64,000 nt of DNA from Shewanella psychromarinicola (GCF_003855155.1 NZ_CP034073.1:744001-808000); one strand, 5' to 3'; positions 1 to 9,092 are shown, counted from the stretch's first letter. Notes: generated by a model not told the origin, from the letters alone. A program made the numbers and translations.

Positions 1-550
1 CCGGATCTTGTGCTGCCATGCGAGACTCCATCTCAGTCACGTCAGCTTTAGATACACCCAGATTCTCCGCGACCATAGTCACTTCAGCGTCACTAAACCA
101 ACCTAAACGCTTTTTAGACTTCCGGATATTAAAGAATAATTTACGCTGTGCTTTTGTGGTCGCGACTTTCACGATACGCCAGTTTTTCAGTACGTATTCA
201 TGAATTTCAGCTTTAATCCAATGTACCGCAAAGGAGACCAAGCGAACACCAACATCAGGATCGAAGCGTTTAACCGCTTTCATCAAGCCAATATTACCTT
301 CTTGAATAAGGTCTGCCTGTGGTAAACCGTATCCAGAGTAGCCTTTCGCAACATGCACAACAAAACGAAGATGCGACATAATTAATTGTTTTGCAGCGTG
401 TAGATCGCCGTTTTCTTGTAAACGCTTGGCGATGCCATACTCTGTATCCGCGTCCAACATGTTAATGCTGGTCACAGACTGGATGTACGCCTCTAGACTG
501 CTAGTGCTGTGTGGAACAGTCAGCGCCATTGATTGCGTTTGATCAGTCAT
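1..550 (-). CDS. rpoH: RNA polymerase heat-shock sigma factor RpoH (sigma-32), 3' end outside window
   Basis: Reading the minus strand from the ATG at 550 gives an open frame of 183 codons that leaves the window at base 1, so only the N-terminal two thirds is present. The translation starts [13 protein letters not shown] and contains the sigma-70 region 2 core ([19 protein letters not shown]) and the RpoH-box-like stretch [20 protein letters not shown], which is diagnostic of sigma-32 rather than RpoS or RpoD. It directs RNA polymerase to heat-shock promoters. An AGGAG ribosome site lies just upstream of the start. It follows ftsX on the same strand, with a 230-bp gap that probably holds its own promoters, as in other gammaproteobacteria. 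Confidence 0.96.
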   Translation of the reverse strand, partial: MTDQTQSMALTVPHSTSSLEAYIQSVTSINMLDADTEYGIAKRLQENGDLHAAKQLIMSHLRFVVHVAKGYSGYGLPQADLIQEGNIGLMKAVKRFDPDVGVRLVSFAVHWIKAEIHEYVLKNWRIVKVATTKAQRKLFFNIRKSKKRLGWFSDAEVTMVAENLGVSKADVTEMESRMAAQDP

Positions 551-780
551 TCGCTCTCCTACTACATTCAAAAATATATTTCAGCTATCTTAATACGATA
601 AGTGAAGCTTCTTGGTTCACAACACAAGAATGCTCACCCTATTTAGCTGATGAACTATCAACTATACGACATCATATGTCAAATAAGGTTCTACTGGATG
701 AACATTTTTACCGCTAGGTAATCACAATGCAAGTGAACAAACGTTCATTATTGGGATTAAGCATTATTATACGCCGGCTA

Positions 781-1746
781 TTATGACGGTTCAATGCTAC
801 GTAAGTGCTGACGCACAGATAAATACGAACCCAACCAGCCTAAAAATGATGCCAGTAACACCAGTTTAATTAATTCTAAAAATGTTAACGACTCAATGGT
901 TAATTCACTGCCATATAAACCCAATAATTCGGCTAAGGCACTATCGATATACCACACTAACAGGTTGATAATTAGCCAAGCCAAAATGCCACCTATAACG
1001 CCATACCAAATCCCGGTATACAAAAAAGGACGTTGAATAAAGGCTTCCGTCGCGCCCACTAACTTCATCACTTCAATTTCAGCTCGACGGTTCATAATCG
1101 CAAGACGAATAGTGTTGCCAATCACTAATACCACCGCGAGGATCAGCAAGGCGGCAATCGCCAGCACGGTTTTCTCAAGTAATTTAAGCAATGCTTGCAA
1201 ACGCTCTAACCATTCAATATCTAAACGACCAAAGCTGACTTCTGGTTCGCGCTCTAATTTTACCAGTAGCTCACGCGCCCCTGCCGGACTCGAGTATTTA
1301 ACCGAAGGGGTTACGGTAACCACTGCAGGTAAAGGGTTCTCATCTAAGTATGCAAGTGCCTCACCAAAACCTGATAAACGCTGAAACTCTTCTAATGCTT
1401 GCTCACGACTAATATACGTCACGGATTCAACTTCTCGGAAGACTTTAATACGCGACAATAAACTTTGAATAGATTGCTCACTGCGGCCTTTATTAATGAA
1501 TAACGAAATTTCAGCAGCACTGTTCCAAGACTGGGTGATGTTTTCAGCATTTTTAACCAGCACCTGTAATGCGGCCGGTAAACTTAAACTCACGCCCAAT
1601 ACTGCCATGGTCATAATTGATGACACTGGATTACGCCAAAGTTCACCCATACTCGAGGTGCCTTGCTGCACATGACGAATAAAAAACATCACAATACGGC
1701 CACTTAAGGGTAATTTACTTTGAGTAATATTCGGTTTTTTACTCAT
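781..1746 (-). CDS. ftsX: Cell division protein FtsX (ABC transporter-like permease)
   Basis: A 321-residue membrane protein. It has a cytoplasmic N-terminus, one membrane segment near residues 45-65, a periplasmic domain, and three C-terminal segments around residues 195-310, the FtsX/MacB-type permease topology. With FtsE it forms the complex that couples septal-ring activity to periplasmic peptidoglycan hydrolase activation. Its start overlaps the ftsE stop by four bases (ATGA), which indicates translational coupling. Order ftsY-ftsE-ftsX-rpoH is the conserved gammaproteobacterial arrangement. Length fits the family. Confidence 0.96.
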   Translation of the reverse strand: MSKKPNITQSKLPLSGRIVMFFIRHVQQGTSSMGELWRNPVSSIMTMAVLGVSLSLPAALQVLVKNAENITQSWNSAAEISLFINKGRSEQSIQSLLSRIKVFREVESVTYISREQALEEFQRLSGFGEALAYLDENPLPAVVTVTPSVKYSSPAGARELLVKLEREPEVSFGRLDIEWLERLQALLKLLEKTVLAIAALLILAVVLVIGNTIRLAIMNRRAEIEVMKLVGATEAFIQRPFLYTGIWYGVIGGILAWLIINLLVWYIDSALAELLGLYGSELTIESLTFLELIKLVLLASFLGWLGSYLSVRQHLRSIEPS

Positions 1747-2432
1747 CGTATGTACTCCCCTTCAGAGGCAGAGCTTTCTCCACCGAGCATGCGTCCTTGA
1801 CGCAGAGTAAAAGTACGATACTTCATTCGCGCAATAAGGCCTAAGTCGTGGGTGGCAATGAGGACACTGGTCCCCGAGTCATTAAAGGCCTCAAATAAAC
1901 GTAAAATATCCATCGATAATTTAGGGTCTAAGTTACCTGTCGGTTCATCAGCCAATAATAATGGTGGTTTGTTAACAATGGCGCGGGCAATACCCACACG
2001 TTGCTGTTCACCACCAGAAAGCATTATCGGCAAATGACGTTCTTTGCCATATAAACCCACCATGTCGAGTGCGCCAGCCACCCGTTTACGAATTTCGCCA
2101 TGGGTGAAGCCTTCAATCACTAACGGTAAGGCAACATTGTCAAATACGGTTTTATCCATCAGCAAATGATGGTTCTGGAAGATCACCCCAATATTACGGC
2201 GTAAATATGGCACATGTTTAGGTCCCACATTGGCAATGTTATGCCCATTAATGGACACCTTACCTGCCGTGGCACGTTCAATTACGGTAATGAGTTTGAG
2301 CAAGGTACTTTTACCGGCACCTGAATGGCCGGTTAAAAAGGCCATTTCACCTTGTCGAAGATGAAAATTGACATCCATGAGGGCCTTTTGACCACCAGCA
2401 TAGATTTTACTGACCTTCTCAAATTGGATCAT
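1743..2432 (-). CDS. ftsE: Cell division ATP-binding protein FtsE
   Basis: A 229-residue ABC ATPase. Walker A is GHSGAGKSTLLK (about residues 36-47), the signature is LSGGEQQRVGIARAI and Walker B is LLLADEPTGNLDP, followed by a switch His in ATHD. It starts with MIQFEKVSKIY, typical of FtsE. It powers the FtsEX complex at the inner face of the septum. It lies three bases after ftsY and overlaps ftsX by four bases, so the three genes form one operon. A TolC-type or lipoprotein exporter ATPase (LolD) is the only similar alternative, and the neighbours exclude it. Confidence 0.97.
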   Translation of the reverse strand: MIQFEKVSKIYAGGQKALMDVNFHLRQGEMAFLTGHSGAGKSTLLKLITVIERATAGKVSINGHNIANVGPKHVPYLRRNIGVIFQNHHLLMDKTVFDNVALPLVIEGFTHGEIRKRVAGALDMVGLYGKERHLPIMLSGGEQQRVGIARAIVNKPPLLLADEPTGNLDPKLSMDILRLFEAFNDSGTSVLIATHDLGLIARMKYRTFTLRQGRMLGGESSASEGEYIR

Positions 2433-2435
2433 AAA

Positions 2436-4055
2436 TTATTGGTCCGTTTTATCCTGGCTAAATAATGCTTCAATAAAGTCATTGGCGTTAAAGGTACGCA
2501 AATCATCAATTTGCTCACCGACACCGATATGACGGATCGGAATAGTAAACTTATCGGCGATCGCAAAAATGACCCCGCCTTTAGCAGTACCATCTAATTT
2601 ACTGATGGTAATACCCGTCACGCCAACGGCTTCTTTAAACAACTGTGCTTGGCTAATGGCATTCTGACCCGTGCTGGCATCTAAGGTTAACATGACTTCA
2701 TGGGGGGAATCTGGGTCGAGTTTTTTCATGACACGCACGACCTTCTTCAACTCTTCCATTAAGTGACTTTTGTTTTGTAAACGCCCCGCGGTATCGGCGA
2801 TTAATACGTCGACTTTACGCGCTTTAGCGGCTTGTAAGGCATCAAATATGACTGAAGCACTATCAGCGCCGGTATGCTGTGCCACTACCGGAATATTATT
2901 GCGCTGCCCCCACACTTGTAACTGTTCAACAGCCGCCGCGCGAAAGGTATCGCCCGCAGCTAACATGACAGATTTACCTTGGCTTTGATACTGTTTAGCC
3001 AGCTTACCAATAGTGGTTGTTTTACCAACACCGTTCACTCCGATCATTAAAATAACAAACGGACCGTTGGGATTTTCTGGGACCAAAGGCACTGCAACCG
3101 GATCGAGTATTTTTTGCATTTCTTCCCGCATTAAATCATAAAGCGCTTCCGCATCTTTAAGTTGTTTGCGCGAGGCATGCTCGGTCAGGCTTTTAATTAA
3201 TTTAGTGGTGGTTTCTACGCCCACATCGGCAATTAATAATTGTTCTTCGAGTTCTTCAAATAAGTCATCATTAATTTTTTTACCGCGAAATAAGCCAACA
3301 AAGCCCGATCCAACATTCTCGCTAGTGCGCATTAAACCGCGTTTTAAACGCGCAAACATGCCTTCTTTCTTAGGCTTAGCTTGAGGTTCCTCTTGCTCTT
3401 CTAATGCGATTGACGCTGTGGGGATATGTTGTTCGGCTAACTGCAGTTGCTCTGCTGCTAATTGTTCTGTCGCAAGACGATCCGCTTCAATGCGAGCAAG
3501 TTCTGTCGCTTGAGCTTGTTGCTCTGTTGCCAGCTTTTCGGCTGTTAATTGTTCTGCCGCAAAACGTTCCGCTTCAATACGAGCAAGTTCTGCCGCTTGA
3601 GCTTGTTGCTCTGCTGCCAGCTTTTCGGCGGCTAATTGTTCTGCCGCAAGACGTTCCGCTTCAATGCGAGCAAGCTCTGCCGCTTGAACTTGTTGCTCTG
3701 CTGCCAGCTTTTCGGCTGTTAATTGTTCTGCCGCAAGACGTTCCGCTTCAATGCGAGCAAGTTCTACCACTTGAGCTTGTTGCTCTGCTGCCAGCTGTTG
3801 TGCGACTAATACTTCAGCGGCTAACGTTTCCGCTGCAATATGCTCGACATCGACACGGGCTTGTTCTGCACGTTCATTTTCAAGACGCTCGGCTTCTAAG
3901 CGCGCAACGTCATCCGCTTGCTTTTGCGGCTCAGCTTGTTGGGTTTGATCTTTAGCCTCTGTTGCAACGTCATGCTCCGCATCAACGTGTTGTTCTTCAA
4001 CTTCAGGGGCGGGCTTATCTTTACGAAACCAGGAAAAAAAACCTTTCTTTGCCAT
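2436..4055 (-). CDS. ftsY: Signal recognition particle receptor FtsY with an expanded Ala/Glu repeat region
   Basis: A 539-residue SRP-receptor GTPase. The C-terminal NG domain shows G1 GVNGVGKTTTIGKLA, the DTFRAAAVEQL insertion-box motif, G3 DTAGR, and G4/G5 as SKLDGTAKGG. It docks ribosome-SRP complexes at the membrane for co-translational insertion. The acidic N-terminal A region (residues about 20-230) is unusually repetitive, with four near-identical 29-residue units starting ELARIEAER, giving an 87-bp DNA period between about 3435 and 3800. The region is predicted to be a long charged helix. First gene of the ftsYEX operon, reading away from rsmD. Confidence 0.97.
   Translation of the reverse strand: MAKKGFFSWFRKDKPAPEVEEQHVDAEHDVATEAKDQTQQAEPQKQADDVARLEAERLENERAEQARVDVEHIAAETLAAEVLVAQQLAAEQQAQVVELARIEAERLAAEQLTAEKLAAEQQVQAAELARIEAERLAAEQLAAEKLAAEQQAQAAELARIEAERFAAEQLTAEKLATEQQAQATELARIEADRLATEQLAAEQLQLAEQHIPTASIALEEQEEPQAKPKKEGMFARLKRGLMRTSENVGSGFVGLFRGKKINDDLFEELEEQLLIADVGVETTTKLIKSLTEHASRKQLKDAEALYDLMREEMQKILDPVAVPLVPENPNGPFVILMIGVNGVGKTTTIGKLAKQYQSQGKSVMLAAGDTFRAAAVEQLQVWGQRNNIPVVAQHTGADSASVIFDALQAAKARKVDVLIADTAGRLQNKSHLMEELKKVVRVMKKLDPDSPHEVMLTLDASTGQNAISQAQLFKEAVGVTGITISKLDGTAKGGVIFAIADKFTIPIRHIGVGEQIDDLRTFNANDFIEALFSQDKTDQ
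3435..3800 (-). repeat. 87-bp tandem repeats coding the FtsY A-domain
   Basis: The same short stretch recurs at 3484, 3571, 3658 and 3745, exactly 87 bp apart, and codes for 29-residue units of the type ELARIEAERLAAEQL. Copies differ at a few codons (T/A, F/L, D/E), so the array has drifted but kept frame. Repeats of this length in ftsY suggest copy number may vary between strains. Confidence 0.9.
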
Positions 4056-4235
4056 GTTTGCTACCAGTTTTATATGCTTAAAAATTCAGTTGAAACCGTT
4101 TGTTGCATCTCTCACCAGTAAAATGATCAATACTCACATTTAATCACAAGTTTGATATAAAATAACGACGGTTCAGATTGTGGCATAGTCTACCACTTTC
4201 TTTTTTCTTTGTTCAGGCAAAATCACGAGGATGAG

Positions 4236-4853
4236 ATGGCTAAAAAAAATACCAGCAGCGGTCAGGTGCGGATTATTTCAGGTCAATGGCGATCTCGTAA
4301 GTTACCGATCCATGATCTTGAAGGTTTACGCCCAACAACTGATCGCGTACGGGAGACCTTATTTAATTGGCTTGCAACCGATATTCGTGGTGCCAGAGTG
4401 CTCGATTGTTTTGCTGGCAGTGGTGCATTATGCCTTGAAGCATTATCGCGTTATGCCAGCTTTGCCAAAATGATTGAACTGCAAAAAAATGCGGCCAACC
4501 AACTTAAGCAAAACCTCGCTACGCTGCAGTGTCATAACGCTGAAGTGATTAATGCTGACAGTTTACAAATCCTTGCACAAGGCACGACTGAAGGATTTGA
4601 TGTGGTTTTTATCGATCCCCCTTTTCGCAAAGCATTAGCCATTAAGACCATTGAGCTATTGGCGGCACATCATTGGTTAAATAATCATGCGTTAATTTAT
4701 GTTGAAACAGAATCAGAGTTAACAATCTGTAATGTCCCAGCTAATTGGATCCCCTTAAAAGAAAAATTTGCTGGACAAGTATGCTACCGCTTGTATCAAT
4801 ATCAACAAGCTGGATCACTTAATGCAGAGGCCAATGAAAGTGTCCAAGATTAA
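4236..4853 (+). CDS. rsmD: 16S rRNA (guanine(966)-N(2))-methyltransferase RsmD
   Basis: A 205-residue class I SAM-dependent methyltransferase. It has the N-terminal IISGQWRSRKLP strand, the SAM loop VLDCFAGSGALCLEALSR, and the catalytic motif IV DPPF at about residue 125 (VVFIDPPFR). It methylates G966 of 16S rRNA during 30S assembly. I chose the ATG at 4236 because it follows a GAGG site; the frame extends upstream only to a TTG at 4209. It is transcribed divergently from ftsY, which is the usual gammaproteobacterial order. Confidence 0.95.
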   Translation: MAKKNTSSGQVRIISGQWRSRKLPIHDLEGLRPTTDRVRETLFNWLATDIRGARVLDCFAGSGALCLEALSRYASFAKMIELQKNAANQLKQNLATLQCHNAEVINADSLQILAQGTTEGFDVVFIDPPFRKALAIKTIELLAAHHWLNNHALIYVETESELTICNVPANWIPLKEKFAGQVCYRLYQYQQAGSLNAEANESVQD

Positions 4854-5151
4854 ACAAGGTTCCATAATAAAACAAAAACACTTGATCACAGATATCGTGT
4901 TAATCGGTAAAACCGCCACATTATCGATGTGGATGTTATTTGCTTATAGCTGTGTCATCCCTTTTGACTCAGGCGCGACGGCACTACTGCTGGCCGTGGC
5001 AAGCATCACAGCCTTAATGCACACCTTGCTACTTTTGCTTGTGTTAGCGCGTAAACCCTTAAGGTTTCGCCACCAATATAGGGCCATCCTATGCTGGGGT
5101 GTTTTCGGCTTACTCTCCCCTACAGAGCCGGCCACAACAGGCAATCTTTAA
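4834..5151 (+). CDS. DUF1145 family small membrane protein (YhhL-like)
   Basis: A 105-residue protein with two or three hydrophobic segments (about residues 28-44, 48-73). It starts at an ATG after a GAGG site and overlaps the rsmD 3' end by 20 bases in another frame, so it is translationally coupled. In Escherichia coli the gene next to rsmD is yhhL, a DUF1145 protein. Position, size and hydrophobic pattern match that family, although I am relying more on context than on residue motifs. Function unknown. A strong hairpin terminator follows. Confidence 0.7.
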   Translation: MKVSKIKQGSIIKQKHLITDIVLIGKTATLSMWMLFAYSCVIPFDSGATALLLAVASITALMHTLLLLLVLARKPLRFRHQYRAILCWGVFGLLSPTEPATTGNL

Positions 5152-5220
5152 CAGATCATCTCTACCAGACAATTCGTAAAAGGCAATCCCTAAAAGGTAA
5201 TCCCTAAAAAACAGTGATAA

Positions 5221-5250
5221 AAAAACCCACTTCGATGAGTGGGTTTTTTT
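5221..5250. terminator. Bidirectional intrinsic terminator
   Basis: Ten-base-pair stem AAAAACCCAC / GTGGGTTTTT with an 8-base loop and T tracts on both strands. It lies between the converging DUF1145 gene and cymA and can end transcription of both. Confidence 0.92.
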
Positions 5251-5265
5251 GCCTATAAACTAAAA

Positions 5266-5829
5266 CTAGCTTTTAGGGTAAGGATGCGCGACGCCTTTAT
5301 GACAATCGACACAGGTCTTTCTAGATTCAGGTGCTTTTTTAAAGTTCATACTGTGCATTCTTACTGCCATTTTCTTCATCGTATCGGGTTGATCTTCATA
5401 AATACGAGTATGGCAATGCTGACAGTTAGCAGAATCATTGCTGCGGAAGTATTCTAAGGCAAGATCCGCTTGTTCTTTACGGTTCTCATCTAACCATTCT
5501 TGAGTCATAAAACCATCGATGGTCATTAAACCAATCAAATCTTTAGACACAACGATTTTCTTCAGTAAATAAGCAAATGGTCCATGAGGTAAGTGACAAT
5601 CTTGACATTGCACGGTAATACCCGCACTACCGCCACCATGAGCTGACGCCATAACTTCATCTCTTAACGAATGGTCTCGGTGACATGTCATACAAAAAGC
5701 ATCACTACTTGTCGCATGCAAAGTCTGTTGTGTTGCAAAATAGCCGACTACCCCAACAATTACACCCACCACAATAAGGGCAATAATTGAGTACTTCGCG
5801 CTTGGTTTAAATAGTGCACGCCAGTTCAT
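5266..5829 (-). CDS. cymA: Tetraheme c-type cytochrome CymA, quinol dehydrogenase (NapC/NirT family)
   Basis: A 187-residue protein with an N-terminal membrane anchor (about residues 13-32) and four heme-binding motifs CMTCH, CQDCH, CQHCH and CVDCH. It is the size of Shewanella CymA and the N-terminus MNWRALFKPSAKYS and C-terminus CHKGVAHPYPKS match what I know of that protein. CymA oxidises menaquinol and feeds electrons to periplasmic fumarate, nitrate, nitrite and DMSO reductases and to the outer-membrane metal-reducing conduit. It is monocistronic, ended by the terminator at 5221-5250. NapC or NrfH are the alternatives, but there is no nap or nrf neighbour. Confidence 0.96.
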   Translation of the reverse strand: MNWRALFKPSAKYSIIALIVVGVIVGVVGYFATQQTLHATSSDAFCMTCHRDHSLRDEVMASAHGGGSAGITVQCQDCHLPHGPFAYLLKKIVVSKDLIGLMTIDGFMTQEWLDENRKEQADLALEYFRSNDSANCQHCHTRIYEDQPDTMKKMAVRMHSMNFKKAPESRKTCVDCHKGVAHPYPKS

Positions 5830-5956
5830 TGTTCAATCTCCGTAATAGCAAAAAATGGAATTCTAATATTTATTTGTCTAGTTTAGGATTTTTAGAAATT
5901 AGAAAATTGATTTTAGTCGCTATTTTGATGATTGCTTATCGAAAATATATCGAAAA

Positions 5957-5972
5957 TGCGAGCTAGATCGCT
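5957..5972 (-). promoter_or_regulatory. Possible CRP-like operator upstream of cymA
   Basis: The minus strand reads AGCGATCTAGCTCGCA, a dyad spaced like the CRP consensus TGTGA-N6-TCACA with three mismatches in the ten half-site bases. It is about 128 bp upstream of the cymA start. cymA is known to depend on CRP in Shewanella oneidensis, but this particular site is only inferred. Confidence 0.3.
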
Positions 5973-6173
5973 ACTTTAGTTTGTGCTGCATCAAAAAAGG
6001 AGCCGATTGACCCCTGTAGGAACTTACTTGCTAGAAAGTAGATCAAATGCAATGGCTGTAACTTGATAGCTAAACGTGCATCAAATGTAATGGTAAAAAT
6101 TATCTTGTCAGTAACATCAGCCTATATCCTAAGCTGACCATGACAAAAAATGCTGGTTTTAGGTTTATGCGCC

Positions 6174-6199
6174 AAAGGCTGCAATTACATACAGCCTTT
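6174..6199 (-). terminator. Possible hairpin terminator after the CueP-like gene
   Basis: AAAGGCTG / CAGCCTTT stem of 8 bp with a 10-base loop just downstream of the cueP-like stop codon. There is no clear T tract, so termination efficiency is doubtful. Confidence 0.45.
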
Positions 6200-6226
6200 A
6201 GCTCCATTAACCTTTAGCGCTAATGC

Positions 6227-6823
6227 TTAATGATGACTGTGTTTTGACTCCGTTGCAGGCTGATCATTTTTATCCAATAACTTCATACTGGTAATGCAAG
6301 TGCGGCTGTTTTCATCCGTTGATATGACTTCTTTAGCTTCTCGGTATACGCCATTTTTGTCACCATGATGAAAAGTGAACGCTAACTTGCGATCCCTAGG
6401 GACCCAAAAATCAATAAACCCGTCGGGTTGAGTGGTGACCATTTGATTGAGAATTTCCTCTCCGGTGGCGACATCAATAGCCGACATATGCATTTTTTCG
6501 CCGACCAATTCACCAGTACATCCCGTTGGAACATGGTTGGTGCACGGGTGAGTTTGACTTAAGAAAGGGGCAATAGATAAGAAGAATTGATCTTGTGGAA
6601 TAGCAACCGATGCAGAGCTGCCATTAGCAAATGAAGCCGTGATCTTATTGGGTAGCACTTTAACAACAATACCTTGATCATTTCTATATAATGAATTTGC
6701 GGTTAATACTGCTTCTTTATAATTTAATTGTTCAAAATGTTGTGCGTCCATAGGCTCTTGTGCTTGAACAAGGGTGCTAGCACCAAGCATGATGAAGCTG
6801 CTGATCAATAATTTTTTAAACAT
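6227..6823 (-). CDS. cueP: CueP-like periplasmic copper-binding protein
   Basis: A 198-residue exported protein with a signal peptide (MFKKLLISSFIMLGASTLVQA). The mature part contains the CueP-family features CTNHVPTGCTGEL, the segment DGFIDFWVPRDRKLAF and a late conserved Cys in SRTCITSM. It ends in a His-rich tail (SKHSHH). In Salmonella, CueP stores periplasmic copper and supplies it to SodC. I start at the ATG at 6823 because a signal peptide and an AGG ribosome site follow from it; the frame is open further upstream. It follows a small Cys/His-rich gene on the same strand and stands opposite the cusBA block, which fits a role in copper handling. Confidence 0.85.
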   Translation of the reverse strand: MFKKLLISSFIMLGASTLVQAQEPMDAQHFEQLNYKEAVLTANSLYRNDQGIVVKVLPNKITASFANGSSASVAIPQDQFFLSIAPFLSQTHPCTNHVPTGCTGELVGEKMHMSAIDVATGEEILNQMVTTQPDGFIDFWVPRDRKLAFTFHHGDKNGVYREAKEVISTDENSRTCITSMKLLDKNDQPATESKHSHH

Positions 6824-6938
6824 AATAGTACCTTTATACGTCATAGTTCGGGACATTGAGTGTTGAAATACACTCAGCATCCTCCCAAAAAAAGAGCTGT
6901 GTTGATTGTGAAATACGGTGTTTTTTTGGAATAAACGA

Positions 6939-7385
6939 TTAAGGCGGTGGGGACTGATCAATTAACATAACGGAGGTGAAATTAAGCAGCGGAGTTGGGG
7001 TAAACTCCATCGCGACTTTATCGAAAGTAAATCCTATCGGCATCAATGCACAGGGCGCGCTATGCCAAATATCACAATGGCTGCATTTGTCGCAATTGTG
7101 TTTATCTGACGGTTCACATGGAGAAATAGCTTGAACCGTGGATTGCTGAGATAACGGCATTGAATCTGCTATAAATGCTTCGTTATCATGGCAATTGCAG
7201 GTACCGGCGCCGGTTTCATCAGATGTTGAAGCATGGCCCATGTGAGTCGATAACTGTTTTGCCGTCGACATGGAGACTTGGCTGTTTTCATGACAAGCAA
7301 GTGTACTATTCATCGCCATACTTGAGGACGTTAATCCTTGTAAGATGAGGGCAAACACTACCAGCAATGTTGTGGTTAGTTTCAT
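6939..7385 (-). CDS. Small Cys/His-rich exported protein of the copper locus
   Basis: A 148-residue protein beginning MKLTTTLLVVFALILQG, a likely signal peptide or N-terminal anchor. The remainder is rich in Cys and His, including CHENS, CNCHD, and the cluster HNCDKCSHCDIWH at about residues 98-110, and it ends SPPP. Start chosen at 7385 because the hydrophobic leader begins there. I do not recognise a named family. It resembles the protein at 9234-9719 in layout (leader, HD/His-rich middle, CxxCxxC-like cluster, hydrophobic stretch, Pro-rich end), and both flank the PepSY pair. A periplasmic copper chaperone or sensor is an inference only. Confidence 0.65.
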   Translation of the reverse strand: MKLTTTLLVVFALILQGLTSSSMAMNSTLACHENSQVSMSTAKQLSTHMGHASTSDETGAGTCNCHDNEAFIADSMPLSQQSTVQAISPCEPSDKHNCDKCSHCDIWHSAPCALMPIGFTFDKVAMEFTPTPLLNFTSVMLIDQSPPP

Positions 7386-7569
7386 GAATTCAACCGAGTG
7401 GATAATGACCTTTAGCCTATCATTGACCTCACTCGTGACTAAGATAAATTGCTTAAAACTATGAGTCACTTAACAGTTAATAACATTTTGATGGCCATTT
7501 ATCGCCATTGGTTCCCTCGTAAACAAGGTTACAAACAAACTAATAATAACAATAATAAGGCTCATTTTA

Positions 7570-8334
7570 ATGCATAAAACCGCAAGAACAGTTCATAAAT
7601 GGCTGATGCTATTACTCGGACTGCAGTTTGTTATTTGGCCAGTGACGGGGGCATACATGGTGTTTATGCATATTGACTATATCCATGGGGATCCGCTAAT
7701 AACTAACCCTCAGATAAAAATCAATCCCGATAAACTGCAGTACTCGTTGGCACAACTGTTACAGACTTACCCTCATGCTGAGCAAATCAGTGTGGGTAAG
7801 CTGATGGAGCAAGACGTATACCGTTTTTCAATCCCAAGCCAAACAGCGACTCAGCAGGTATTATTAAGCGCACAAACCGGTGAGCGTTTATCGCCACTAA
7901 ATCAAACGACGGCCATTGCATTAGCCCAATATTATTACGCAGGTAATGAGCCTATCGATGAGGTGAGCTTACTGACCGACAATCCACCTTTTGAGCTGAG
8001 TGATCGACATTTACCCGCTTGGCGGATTAATTTCGAGCATTTCTCCGCACCATCAATTTATATCTCTGCCGACAGTGGACTTATCGTCGGTAAACGTCAT
8101 GCCTTTTGGCGGATATTTGACTGGATGTTTCGCTTTCATGTGATGGACTATGGCGATGCTGAAGAGGTCGATAACCTGTTGTTATTTTGGATAGCATTGT
8201 TATCGACATTCGCCACTATTAGCGGGCTAGTATTAACTTACTTCAGGGTGTTTGGTCGCAAAAATAAACGTAAGCCAATGTATAGTAAGCGTAAAAATAT
8301 ATTTAAAAAACGCAATCACAGTGGAGCAGCCTAA
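7570..8334 (+). CDS. PepSY domain membrane protein (first of a pair)
   Basis: A 254-residue protein with an N-terminal membrane segment (residues 10-32), a periplasmic region that ends with WRINFEHFSAPSIYISADSG, the PepSY-type C-terminal strand pair, and a second membrane segment at about residues 210-235 followed by a very basic tail. A conserved His sits next to each membrane face (VHKW, RFHVMDY). PepSY-TM proteins are often linked with iron or copper uptake and with di-heme reductase folds. It overlaps the next gene by one base (TAATG), so both are coexpressed. Exact function unknown. Confidence 0.8.
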   Translation: MHKTARTVHKWLMLLLGLQFVIWPVTGAYMVFMHIDYIHGDPLITNPQIKINPDKLQYSLAQLLQTYPHAEQISVGKLMEQDVYRFSIPSQTATQQVLLSAQTGERLSPLNQTTAIALAQYYYAGNEPIDEVSLLTDNPPFELSDRHLPAWRINFEHFSAPSIYISADSGLIVGKRHAFWRIFDWMFRFHVMDYGDAEEVDNLLLFWIALLSTFATISGLVLTYFRVFGRKNKRKPMYSKRKNIFKKRNHSGAA

Positions 8335-9092
8335 TGTTTTGGATCAGAAAAGTGCATAAATGGGCATCGGTCATTGTGGGCATTCAATTACTGCTTTGGT
8401 TGATCAGCGGGCTGTATTTTAATCTTATGGATCACAATAAAGCCCAAGGCCTTAGTTACCGAAGCGATGCTCACGCCGTGGTGGCGGTAGAGACTCATCG
8501 TTTGGTTGAACCTAAAATGGTTTTAGGCGCCTTTAAACCAAGCGTGTCACTCAGCTTGATTACTTTATTAGATAAACCTTACTACTTATTAACCCATGAA
8601 AAAGGCTTATATAAACATCTTCGCCATGACTACACCTTGGTTAATGCTTATCAGGGTAAACCGGTATTGATTGACGTCGAATTTGCGCAACGACTGGCCA
8701 GAGAGTCCTATTCTGGCGAGGCTCAAATCAGTTCGACAAATCTACTGATCCCGCCATTGGACGACTTTCCTAAACAGCAAAATGACACTTGGCAGATAAA
8801 CTTTGCCGATGACATTGCCACCAGCGTTTATATTGAAGCCCAATCGGGCCGACTTGTCGGTCACAGTGATGAGCACAAACGTTTAGCCGAAGTGTTTTTT
8901 ATGCTCCACTTTATGGATTACTTCAATGAAGGCGGTTTTAATACTATTCCTATTAAGATCTTTGCGTTTATCACCTTATGGTTAACCTTTAGCGGATTTA
9001 TTTGGGTAATCGACATGTTGAAGCGCCACAAATACCGACCTAAGTGGAAACCAAAATCAGCATTGTCTACACGTGAAACCACGCTAAATTAA
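8334..9092 (+). CDS. PepSY domain membrane protein (second of a pair)
   Basis: 252 residues with the same architecture as its upstream neighbour: VHKW before the first membrane segment, a periplasmic region with WQINFADDIATSVYIEAQSG, then FMLHFMDYFNEGG and a C-terminal membrane segment. The two are clearly paralogous and probably form a heterodimer or a two-subunit membrane complex. A role in copper or iron reduction is suggested only by the neighbouring copper genes. Confidence 0.8.
   Translation: MFWIRKVHKWASVIVGIQLLLWLISGLYFNLMDHNKAQGLSYRSDAHAVVAVETHRLVEPKMVLGAFKPSVSLSLITLLDKPYYLLTHEKGLYKHLRHDYTLVNAYQGKPVLIDVEFAQRLARESYSGEAQISSTNLLIPPLDDFPKQQNDTWQINFADDIATSVYIEAQSGRLVGHSDEHKRLAEVFFMLHFMDYFNEGGFNTIPIKIFAFITLWLTFSGFIWVIDMLKRHKYRPKWKPKSALSTRETTLN

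Larger units (their letters stand above)
5830..6226. other. Intergenic region upstream of cymA
   Basis: 397 bp with no convincing gene. It holds the cymA promoter region, the CRP-like dyad described separately, and the possible hairpin terminator of the CueP-like gene. AT-rich. Confidence 0.7.

Noticed and set aside
3404..3955. Long plus-strand open frame inside ftsY
   Set aside because: It lies wholly antisense to the repeat region of ftsY, and its Leu/Pro-rich repeated translation is the mirror of those repeats. No ribosome site.
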